A DNA stretch of 63,200 bases from Guillardia theta CCMP2712 (Eukaryota > Cryptophyceae > Pyrenomonadales > Geminigeraceae). This document shows, one piece after another, positions 9,721 to 18,672 of the stretch. Both the position numbers and the translations under genes were made by a program. The notes beneath the pieces were generated by a model that made no database searches, had not been told where the DNA came from, and was given only the letters and a program-made list of their open reading frames with translations. How positions within the stretch are numbered: the stretch's first letter is position 1; the number at the start of each line of letters is the position of its first letter. Location: positions 242 through 63,441 of the forward strand of contig NW_005434660.1 in the NCBI RefSeq assembly GCF_000315625.1, read 5' to 3'.

Positions 9721-10147
9721 TAATCGAATCAACCTCCACCTCACTGGCCAGAATCTATTTAACCCAAGATCCACCAAAGACTAATTCTCAGTACACCTGA
9801 GATCCTTACACCAACCTTATTCACCTCAACGATACACAGCTGTGCAGTCTCTATCACCTTCACTGATGGTGATAGAACTCTCAGAAGAACCACACAACAC
9901 CACCAACACTTCCTTTATTCACAGCAGTCACCTTCCCTTCAGTCCCTTGCAACCCAGTACAATGCACAGCGCGCAGTGGACACGTGTCCTCCTAACCCCC
10001 TCTTCTCCGCCTGACCCTCAGGCTCGTCGATTCCTTAATTCCAGACCTATGTCGAAACCCACTTCCATCTCGCTGAGCTTCGTCCATCGATGAGACGCAA
10101 TACCCTGAACTTCTCGCCGTCTCCAAGAACTTATCCGAGTTCTTACA
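9721..10147 (-). repeat. 5' LTR of the copia element
   Basis: 427 bp, direct repeat of 2175-2600. On the minus strand it begins TGTAAGAAC and ends GATTCGATTA. It should contain the promoter for the element's transcript. Confidence 0.92.
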
Positions 10148-10339
10148 ATCTTTCTTAGTAGTATACACCCACATGCCGCGTGCTATGATTTTTCCTCGTG
10201 TTTCTTCAGAATCCCTTGAAACTATGGTCCAAACCTTGCGTTCCTCCATCTTGTGAATTTCAGCTCGTTCAGCCGCTTCCCACAGCTCCCTGTCTGGACG
10301 CATCAACATCTCTTTCCTATTCCTAGGATCAGCTGTCAT
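10148..10339 (-). mobile_element. Older copia copy, right fragment (start of RT)
   Basis: On the minus strand this encodes ADPRNRKEML, RELWEAAERAEIHKMEERKVW and ARGMWVYTTKKD, a diverged version of the RT start in the younger element. Reading continues into 2138-2174 on the other side of the insertion. Positions 10148-10152 are the right ATCTT duplication. The fragment ends near 10340, where the next gene begins. Confidence 0.85.
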
Positions 10340-10377
10340 GTGGCTCGTTTGCAGTCGAGCTCACAGCCGACACCTTC

Positions 10378-11426
10378 GTGCCGAGAGGAAAGATTGCCAA
10401 GCAGAGGAAGGCACTTCGCGACAGGGAGCAGGCTCCAAGCGGCAGTTTCAGGGTGCAGATCAAGTCGAAGTCAAGCATGAGCACAGGCCGCTTCTCGAGG
10501 AAGGAGATGGAAGCACTGTGCGGAGGAGGTAACACATCGACCACGCGAGTCAAGCGAGCCATGTTGGAATTAGCAAGAAGAATGAACCTCAAGCTTGCCA
10601 GCATTGAGGTTCAAGAAGATCGAGACACGCTGAGCTGGGATGGGAGCCTGATAGCTCTCTCCCTGGCGACCAAGGCAGAGGCTCGACGTCTGATGGAAGA
10701 CATCCCCTTCTACCGTCTGCCTTGGAAGGGGTCCTGGAAGTCAAGCTGGACTCCCCGGAAGCTGTGGGTTTCAAGTGGAGCTCTCAGGATGAAGAGGAGA
10801 GCGAGGAGCAAGCTCAGGACCCCCAAGGGCAGCAGCAAGGCGCTGGATGGCTGGAGCTCAGCGACATCGACAGGATTACTCTGGAGGCGGCCTCGCCGTC
10901 AGGACCAGTCGACCAGCAGGTCTTGGTCGACCTCTCGACGATGCTCCTGGAGACGTCAGAGGAGGATCTACTTGCTGGCAAGCCGATCTCGCTGGCCGAG
11001 CTAGACAAGAGTGTCGGGAAGCTGCATGACACCTTCTACTCGCCGGGCAACGTGGAGTTCATGCCAACGCTCGGAGCTTGGGCAGCCACGCCGACGTTGG
11101 GATCGAAGCGCAACATGTTGAAAGAAAAGCTCAGAGCTTACCTCGGCGAGCAGCGCTGGACACGGGTGCAAGGGAACAAGGCAGCGAGGAGGGGCAGCGC
11201 CTTCTCTCCAAGGGCAGCAGCGACTGATGCGCTTGTCAGTGAGCAGGAGGCTGAGAGCGATGACATCGAGAGTCGATCTGTGAGCCTCTTGTTTCTTGCG
11301 ATCAGTAAATTTGCTGAAAACCAAGGCCTGAAATGCACGGGCAAGGTCGACAAGCGAGACCGACTGCGGCTGATGCTGAAGGAAGAAGTCGACATGGAAG
11401 CTGAGGAGGGCGAGGTTGAGTCTTAG
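10378..11426 (+). pseudogene. Unknown basic/acidic protein, frame-disrupted
   Basis: Two overlapping frames join into one plausible protein. The first (from MPRGKIAKQRK) runs to about 10715 with RFSRKEMEAL, RVKRAMLELA and a helical segment. The second (from about 10722) has an acidic linker, LSDIDRITLE, then KRNMLKEKLRAYLGEQRW and a Glu-rich tail ending at 11426. A single-base shift near 10715-10722 separates them, and I see no intron-like GT...AG there. The coding part may have extended further left, where the older copia fragment now lies. No family recognised. It is also possible that it is spliced in a way I do not see. Confidence 0.45.
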
Positions 11427-11916
11427 AGGTGGACAAGAGGCGGAGCGGAGCTGTGGGCCCCAAGGCGGGAAGGAGGAAGAAATAAATGAGGTGGACATGG
11501 GGCAAGCAACGAAGGTACTATTGAAGGCAGGTAAGCCGGTGGGGGAGGGGAGGGGGGGGCGGGGGGGGAGGAGGGCCCGGGCGGCGACCGGCCGGGCTTT
11601 CGGGCCCGGTCGTGACCGAGGCCTGGGGGAAGGGACGTGAGTCACCATCATCCACTCACTGGCCGAAGGCCGGCCGGAGCACCAACGAGTGCCGAGGCCG
11701 GGGAAGCAATACTGTGACAAGTTAAGTACGGACGACCCATGCCGCAAGGCCGGCGGAGGCAACTCCACTGGCTGAGGATGGAGAAGACCATTGAAGTATA
11801 ACAGAGGAGGGAGCAGAGCAGAAGCACGGCTGCCATAGGGGCCAGCCAAGTCGGGCCGAACCAAACCTTGAGATCCTTCCTAGCATTCTAATAAACTCAA
11901 CCGTTACTAGGGCAAG
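11427..11916. other. GC-rich stretch with a G-tract, no gene recognised
   Basis: Very G-rich on the plus strand at 11541-11575 (runs of 5, 4, 8, 8 and 3 G), followed by GGGCCCGG and CGGCCGGGCTTTCGGGCCCGG self-complementary words. The long minus-strand frame (11001-11864) is mainly the shadow of the upstream gene and this GC-rich sequence. Confidence 0.5.
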
Positions 11917-11942
11917 TTAGGGTTTAGGGTTTAGGGTTTAGG
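11917..11942. repeat. Interstitial telomere-like repeat (TTTAGGG)3+
   Basis: TTAGGG followed by three TTTAGG(G) units. It matches the plant/algal-type telomere repeat. Similar short arrays occur near 20514 and 34586. Confidence 0.85.
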
Positions 11943-11947
11943 AGCCG

Positions 11948-12057
11948 GAGGCAGCCGGGCCTTGTCAGAGGCAGCCGGGCCTTGTCAGAGGCAGCGGGGC
12001 CTTGTCAGAGGCACTGAGCCGGGCCTGGTCAGAGGCAGCCGGGCCTTGTCAGAGGCA
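11948..12057. repeat. Minisatellite, about five units of 20-24 bp
   Basis: Units of GAGGCAGCCGGGCCTTGTCA are repeated with one CTGA-containing longer unit. It begins six bases after the telomere-like repeat. Confidence 0.85.
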
Positions 12058-14454
12058 CATGCTGCCCTGCGGCGCGTAGGGAGAGCGCAAGGGGACCGGT
12101 GGAAGCTGCGAGCAAGAGGTTTGTATCGTTCAAACAGCTCAGTACCTAAGCATGGTACTACAGTATGATGAGAGCGTTCGCAACCTGCTGTATCGGAGAT
12201 CCATGCCGTTCACTTTTAGCCCTTTCGTTAATTTCCACTCTTCTTTTCGAGAAAGTTTTTTTTGGGGTGGCGTGTGAATTCAAACAAGTTTTCAACGGCA
12301 GCAAGAGATACCTCCAAAGAGTACCAGTAGTGCAGTTTAGTTATCATTTCTGCTAGGCCTTTACATGTATTTTAACTTTCATTTCAGAGGGTTGAAATGT
12401 TTTCAACCTCGTACACGCCCGACTCATGTCTCCCCTACACGCCGGCACGTAGCACCAAAGCTGCTCCTCCAACGATGCCGCTGTAAGACCATCCGCTGCT
12501 GTAGCCAGCATCAGATCTCAGCATGCAAGGCTTTGTTAGGTTTGAAGCTCTCTAGTCAGCACAGTTTGAGACCTGAGACCGCTAGGTTCGTGGTGATGCG
12601 TTCGGTGACAACAGAGTGTGCAGCAATGGCGTTGTGAGATCCATGGTTCAAAAGGTTATTATGAAGAACAAGATGATGAAAACATGAGGTTTGAATCCAG
12701 TGTAGGAGATCGCTTGTCATTTTGACTTGACACCGACCTTATGGCAGCGCAGAATAATCATAAGATACTTACCTGCGATGAATGATTTTTGAATTGCATA
12801 TTTTCCACATGCGATGCCTTGAAGATTTGTTTGATGGAGATTGCATCATGTTGCAGATCCACGTAATTAGTCAAGCTCACTTGTTATATTAGACATCAAG
12901 CATTGCATAGATTGTTTCACAAGATTTCTGCATGCATTTCGCCTACTGCAGTGAGGATGTTTGATTGCATGTAAACACTGATGCCGCCAGAGGCAATCAA
13001 GACATCTTAAGCCTTGAACACCGTCGAGAGTCTCCACTTCTGAGATTTGCAGAGTGTGTTGATTTCTTGATGCGTGGGATTAGTTTTGAGCGTTCATCTA
13101 GCTGTGATGTCGGACATTTGAACCGTCAACACAGTATGCACACATGTATTATTTGTTCTATTGTGAAATAAAGTGATCTCAGTCTTGCATTCGAGGCCAT
13201 GCTAAAGAGCATTTCTGTATCTTCTTTCATTTCACATAAATGCAGAATGCATGCAGGGGTTGAATGATGATGAAAACATCACTTCCCCTGTAGACCATTC
13301 CGACTCACTGTAAGCTTGGGATCGACATCACAAGTGGTAGTGATCTGATTGCAGAAATCTTTATACATTCATGAGGTATCATTCTTTGCAACAATCTAAT
13401 TACAATGACAACCGCAAGTAGCATCAAATACATGCGCAATGGTCAGCACAATAAGCCTCACATTGGTTTCTTCGTTGTGCCTGCATAGCAGAGATACATC
13501 AAAAAGTTGCAAATAAACCTAATTATGCACAATGTATGCTTGTAGCTCTAGTAAGCCACATTGATTGCTGTAGGATTCTCATCCTGTGGTTGAAACAGAC
13601 TTTCCATGTCGCCGCAGCTACGTGGAGCATGTTGATCCTTGAGCATTTTGAATGCATGCTCAAGCAGAACCAATGTGAAGATGTTGCTTTTGAGGATCTG
13701 AACTGCAAATACTTGAATGTTTCTAGCATATTTGCAAGATTGGAGTGCATGAAAGCACCTCATTTGCAAACTGATGGTGCAGCATTGTAAACCATACTTC
13801 CTCTCTGAATCCTCGTACATACGGCTCTCATGCTTGAAACAACGAATAAGAGAGCAGAAAAGGTGTATTCATCTTTTGCAATGTATTCTAAAGACATCTT
13901 CATTCCTAGACAGCTTTCTCTGTCATGCAGCCATGTAAGAGAAGCGGAATTCAAAACTTTCTTTCAAAGTCAGAGACTAAGAAAAGGTCTTAGTCTATCT
14001 ACATGGATACATTAGACGATTAAATTCTCATCCACATTCAAGCAGCAATAGATTCGAAGCCTCTCACCATGATGACTTGTCGTTGCATGCGGGTGAAGGA
14101 AGTTTCTTTTTCACTCAGTCAATAAAGAAGTATATCCTGCAGCTTGCTAAAACACCTTTCAGCCTCGCACACTTCATTTCAATAAGGGTTGAGTGTCTTT
14201 TTCTTATATACATTTGCCCCTTCTTTTCTCATCAGGATTTTTCACTGTTATGCTGTGTAAAATATTTTCACTCTGTTGTGCTGCGAAAACTTTTAAGAGA
14301 ATGTGAGAAATCCTTAGCAGAAAGTGTCGTGAGCCTGAAAAAATTCAAAAAAAGACATTCTCTGGGATAGATTCAGCGATCATCTTCTCGAAGCAGCCAC
14401 ACTTTACACGAATGATCCAGTCTTGCTTGTTTCAAGTTTGCATCGGCGTGTATC
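12058..14454. other. About 2.4 kb without a recognisable gene
   Basis: AT-richer than the flanks, with many short open frames of unremarkable composition on both strands (longest 97 codons). No domain, repeat array or RNA gene was recognised. It could hold fragments of an unknown transposon or a non-coding transcript. Confidence 0.4.
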
Positions 14455-14718
14455 ATGTCCAACCAACCAAACTCAGAACTGAAAACATGCAAGTTGTGCA
14501 AGCGCAAGCAGCTCTTCCATCACGTCTGTGCGTCTGTGGTGACCCAGGCAGGCGAGGTAAACCATTGCGGCAAATGTGACAAACCAGCTGCACCGGAGAA
14601 GGAGAGCAGACCTTTGAGGCGCCGCCGGGCAGGGAATCGTGGGAGGGTGATCAGTACAGGGAAGCTTTCCATGATCTGGCGTCTCCAAGTGGGTCAATAT
14701 CAGCACCCAGAGGAATGA
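14455..14718 (+). CDS. Small Cys/His protein, possible zinc-binding
   Basis: An 87-codon frame starting MSNQPNSELK. Residues 12-42 contain C-x2-C, then HH-x2-C, then C-x2-C (CKLCKRK, FHHVC, CGKC), spaced like a small zinc-binding fold. The tail is Arg-rich. No family can be named. It might be an exon of a larger gene or a remnant of a transposon-encoded zinc protein. The opposite strand also has open frames, so coding status is uncertain. Confidence 0.3.
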   Translation: MSNQPNSELKTCKLCKRKQLFHHVCASVVTQAGEVNHCGKCDKPAAPEKESRPLRRRRAGNRGRVISTGKLSMIWRLQVGQYQHPEE

Positions 14719-15459
14719 CGCGAGGTGCTTGAGTTGTCCAAATCCTCCAAGGCTCACGAGGTGGGCGCCCTATTCGCCGTAGGCGGCTCCTATCTTTGAA
14801 GCACGAATACACGACAGTCTGAGGGTGCCATTGCCTTACTTCGCTCTTGAGGCAGCCTGTACCGAAGTGAACCTGTATTAGCACATGGAATACTACAAGG
14901 TTGTGGACATTGACAAGTATGGGGCGACAAAGAATTGTTATCGATGCAAATCGAAGAGAAACGGCGGGGCTTTGAAGCAGTGGCAACTGAGGTACGAGGT
15001 TTGAAATGGTGTGGATCCACCAGATGTTCAAGAGGTCGGATATTATCTCGCCGCATGTAAATGTTGAACTGAACATCCTGCTCATAGAGTAATCAGTGAC
15101 GTGAGTTGAAAGCAGGTCACGGCAGCAACTCACACCATCATTGCAAAACAAACTTCCTTCTGCGTATTGCCAGCACGGTTTGTCAGTGGAAGAGTCTATC
15201 GGATAGCGTCTAGTCATTTCACTGAGGAAGGCGCCACGTCGTGACGAATGTCCTCATCTCACAACGCAAAGATTGCTGGGCACTGGCAACTTTGTATATT
15301 TCGAAATGATCGCCTACATGTGCAAAACAGGAATTCTGACGATTCTAAAGTCTTTGAAGCACAATCTTGCAAGGCGACTGTCTACGTGCAAAAACTTCTC
15401 TTCTTCTGTCGCGTCCTCCCAGGTTCCAACTACTCCCTTGGCGCTGCTCTTACGATTGA
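14719..15459. other. No recognisable gene
   Basis: Short overlapping frames on both strands only; none shows a domain. This is the 3' flank of the Crinkler/RHS-like gene. Confidence 0.4.
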
Positions 15460-17713
15460 CTACGTATGCTGCGGAGCGAAACTCATCCATCCCCTTGGCC
15501 TCCGCATCGCATCCTCCTTCGAAAGCATCATGATATACTGAGTTACTCCCCTCATTTGACTCTCCTGCTCCTGGTTTGCCTTCACTCCCTGAGATGTCAA
15601 GCCTTGATCTCGTCCCCAGCAGGGCATTTCCTCATGCCCTGAAGGTACAACGAACACAAAGTTTACCCTCTCAAACTTGTTCTTGGCTTGCAGAGCTTTC
15701 AAGATGCTGAGCAATGAGTCCACTTTGATAGGATGTTTCCCCGCTCGTGTTATCTGGAACATGTAGAGAACCCCGCTGGCAGACAATGACATCCCATCCA
15801 TGCAAGCGAAGTTTAATGCCTTTGGCTTACAGTATGCATTCGGCATGATCACCCACTCCTCCAAGTCTCTGATTGATGATGCAAATTCAATGTACGGTTG
15901 CGATCTCTTCAACTTCAGCTTCTTTAACCCGTTTCTATCGCCCTTATCCTTCTCCAGCCTTCGCAGATTGTATTTTCCTCCTCCCTTCAGCACCTCATGC
16001 GCAATGTGTTCAAAAGCTACACCTGCTGCTGACTCATAGCCAGAATTAGGACTCGAAAAAGCAAAGTCGACAACATGATCCCAATCCCTTTTCACAAGGG
16101 CCTCAAATATCATCGTCTCGGCCTTCTTCGAGCATATTCGAGCGGTAAAGGATCTGTAGTCAGTGCTGGGGGAAAGGTGAATCAGTTTCGATGGCATTCC
16201 AAGGTCTTCATTCACTGCTGCATCCATCTTCCTCTTGAGTGATGACACTGATTCTATTCCTTCAACAGCCTGCTCAAGTGTCTCTAAAGGTTTCACGACG
16301 ATATTTCTCGGCACATTGCCCCAATCCTCTACGATCTTCATCACTTCATCGGAGTCAATACGCCCCCATTGCATCATGATGAAGAGTGACATCTCATCGT
16401 CTGACCACAACGGCAAGAAATATCTCTTCGCCGATCCAGTATTCACAATTTCCTTGAACATCCCATACTTCGGTGAAGAGATTATGATTGTTTTGGCGGT
16501 TCGTGACATTGAATAGCTCCCCTGGTTTTTGTACAGATCACAGATATACCAGCGCCTAAACATTTGGAGAAAGCGTTGCGCTACGGATCCATCCATGAAC
16601 AGGTTCCATGCTTCTCCATCAAAGTACCAATATTCACTCCCTATCTGATACACTACTTCCTCACCAGGCCGGAGGAGCTGAAGAAGTAAGAAGTATGCGA
16701 AGCAGGACTTCCCGATCCCTGGAGTACCTGTGAGGATCACTTGATGGCATCCTTGATTGGTGTCCATGCCCTCTAGCGTCTCTGGGTCCAACTTGAAATC
16801 CTCTGCAATTTTCCGCCTCATCTCGAAGTAGCACTCTCGTATGAAGAGCTTGTTTCCAAGTGTCTCGTGGCCTCCTAAGCATGCGGAGAAGCTGACGTAT
16901 TCATTAGCCCGTAAAACCTTTCCTGCGCATGCGGTAGTCCAGAGCTCTTTCAAGAAACTTAGCATGCCAACTAGCATAAGTCCTGTTAGTACCCATGATA
17001 GCCACATTCAATTCTGTTTCACCTTCAGGTCTTGACACACTGTCTCTAAGTTGCACAGGACGTGGAATAAGCCTCTCAACCTGCTCATCCTTGTCCAAGA
17101 GCAGCTTCTCCCTGTCTAAAAGCCGCTGCTGGTACGCTACAAGCTGCTTCTTGTCCTCTACAAGCTGCTGCTGGTACGCTACAAGCTGCTGCTGGTACGC
17201 TACAAGCTGCTGCACAAGCTGCATGTGGACCTCCTTCAGCATTTGGTTATTTTGATCTTGCATCCTTCTCAACACATCTGTGATCTCTTTTTGTACACCT
17301 TTGATCTCTTTTTGTACACCTTTGATCTCTTGTTGTACACCTTTGATCTCTTGTTGTACATCTCCGATCTCTTCAATTTTCCTCTCTCGTTGTTCTCCCT
17401 CGATTTCTGATTGCACCCCCTCGATCCCTTCGTCCTGCTTTGTCAGAATCTCGAGATCAAGAATGTTGGAGCTCCCCTGCATGACGGCATTTGTGAATTG
17501 TTTTCTTGATTTTTTGCCATTCTTATCTGCAGCGTCAATGGCTATGTCATAGACACTCAACATGTGTGGAGCTCCCTCTTGAACAGAAGCGTTCTTCTCA
17601 TCTCCGCCATCATTTCCTCCCCGTATCCCAAGACAAGAGCGCTGACAAACAGCACTCTGCTCGCGATGGAACCGAGTCCACTGAAGGCAACACAATCCCT
17701 GCAGTAACAACAC
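15460..17713 (-). CDS. Crinkler/RHS-like P-loop NTPase with nuclease-like C-terminus, copy 2
   Basis: Two exons (17713-17041 and 16982-15460) give 731 codons. The N-terminal leader is Cys-rich and includes an IRGG motif. A long coiled coil of seven-residue units follows (VQQEIKG, QLVAYQQ, QLVEDKK). After the intron comes a hydrophobic LMLVGMLSFL stretch and then the P-loop GTPGIGKS with an NTPase core. The C-terminal part has GVAFEHIAHEVL, DKGDRNG and LYMFQITRAGKHPIK, resembling the restriction-endonuclease-like domain of Crinkler-RHS-type proteins. In that family (known from oomycetes, trypanosomes and many protists) the NTPase and nuclease parts act on nucleic acid and are often linked to conflict or mobile elements. 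Function here is inferred. The start could be another Met upstream. Confidence 0.7.
16983..17040 (-). other. Predicted 58-nt intron in Crinkler/RHS-like copy 2
   Basis: Same interval as in copy 1; the donor here is GTGTGT instead of GTATGT and the end is again TACTAACAG. Splicing joins the coiled-coil frame to the P-loop frame in phase. Confidence 0.6.
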
Positions 17714-17911
17714 AAGTTCAAAAAGCTTTTATCTAGCACTGAGGATTATGCCTACCTCTGAGCTCGAAATGATAATTGAGCTCAACCAAAGGAATCCAAG
17801 AGGCGACACGAGCGACATGGCACCCAAGACGCACTTTCCCCCCTGCTGGCAAAGAGCAAACTTAGGCTTGACAAGAAGGCTTGTTTGACGTGGAGGTTGC
17901 CTGTATTCCCA

Positions 17912-18353
17912 TCTGCCTCTGCCTCTGCCTCTGCCTCTGCCTCTGCCTCTGCCTCTGCCTCTGCCTCTGCCTCTGCCTCTGCCTCTGCCTCTGCCTCTGC
18001 CTCTGCCTCTGCCTCTGCCTCTGCCTCTGCCTCTGCCTCTGCCTCTGCCTCTGCCTCCGCCTCCGCCTCCGCCTCCGCCTCCGCCTCCGCCTCCGCCTCT
18101 GCCTCTGCCTCTGCCTCTGCCTCTGCCTCTGTCTCTGCCTCTGCCTCTGCCTCTGCCTCTGGCTCTGGCTCTGTCTCTGTCTCTGTCTCTGTCTCTGTCT
18201 CTGTCTCTGTCTCTGTCTCTGTCTCTGCCTCTGTCTCTGTCTCTGTCTCTGTCTCTGTCTCTGTCTCTGCCTCTGCCTCTGCCTCTGCCTCTGCCTCTGC
18301 CTCTGTCTCTGTCTCTGTCTCTGTCTCTGTCTCTGTCTCTGTCTCCGTCTCTC
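17912..18353. repeat. CTCTGC hexanucleotide satellite, about 73 units
   Basis: Imperfect tandem CCTCTG with blocks of CCTCCG (about 18055-18098), GGCTCT and CTCTGT variants arranged in runs, as if expanded by successive slippage. A six-base unit keeps several frames open on both strands, which explains the long Leu-Cys, Ser-Ala, Arg-Gly/Arg-Asp and Gln-Arg frames here; these are not taken as genes. It lies just upstream of the Crinkler/RHS-like gene. Confidence 0.95.
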
Positions 18354-18370
18354 AGTTTTTCTCTCACTCG

Positions 18371-18669
18371 CTCGCTCGCTCTCCCTCCTTCCCTCTCGCA
18401 TCCACCCATTTACACATTCACCATCGCTCGCTCGCAATTTTTTTTTATCCCAAGATGTAGGGCGCCTCCAAAAAAAGCTTAGGATTCTCTTTTTTGGTAA
18501 AATTTGAAAAAAGTGCCCTGCGAGATCCAGTCCTTGAATTCCGTCACGTCGACCGTGACCGGGGATCGGATTGCTTGTATCCACCCGGCCACCTTGCATG
18601 GACCACCCTGCCTCTAGGTTGTTGTTCTATGGTAGGACCCCTCTTCTGTCTATAAAGAAGGGGGTCACT
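18371..18669. other. Low-complexity and unique flank before the transposon
   Basis: CTCGCTCG repeats to about 18430, then unique sequence without coding signal. Confidence 0.4.
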
Positions 18670-18672
18670 TAA

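Larger units (their letters stand above)
2175..10147 (-). mobile_element. Complete Ty1/copia LTR retrotransposon, minus orientation
   Basis: The element is 7973 bp. Two direct repeats of 426 and 427 bp (2175-2600 and 9721-10147) flank an internal region whose minus strand encodes gag, aspartic protease, integrase, reverse transcriptase and RNase H in copia order. A polypurine tract borders the 3' LTR, and 5-bp ATCTT duplications flank the whole. The LTRs are nearly identical (one single-base indel noticed), implying recent insertion. The sense LTR starts TG and ends TA, not the usual CA. Pol carries an in-frame stop and a frameshift, so this copy is probably non-autonomous now. Confidence 0.93.
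16261..18370. repeat. Segmental duplication, copy B
   Basis: Partner of 1-1690. It is longer because the hexanucleotide tract is expanded from about four units to over seventy. Confidence 0.85.

Noticed and set aside
11001-11864. 287-codon minus-strand frame
   Set aside because: It is mostly the complement of the better plus-strand frame and of GC-rich non-coding DNA; no domain seen.
12680-12720. Possible tRNA-like TTTGAATCC T-loop
   Set aside because: No matching acceptor, D or anticodon arms at the right spacing.
17729-18599. Long frames of Arg-Gly/Arg-Asp, Gln-Arg, Leu-Cys and Ser-Ala repeats on both strands
   Set aside because: They come from a six-base repeat that cannot create stops; there is no non-repeat domain.
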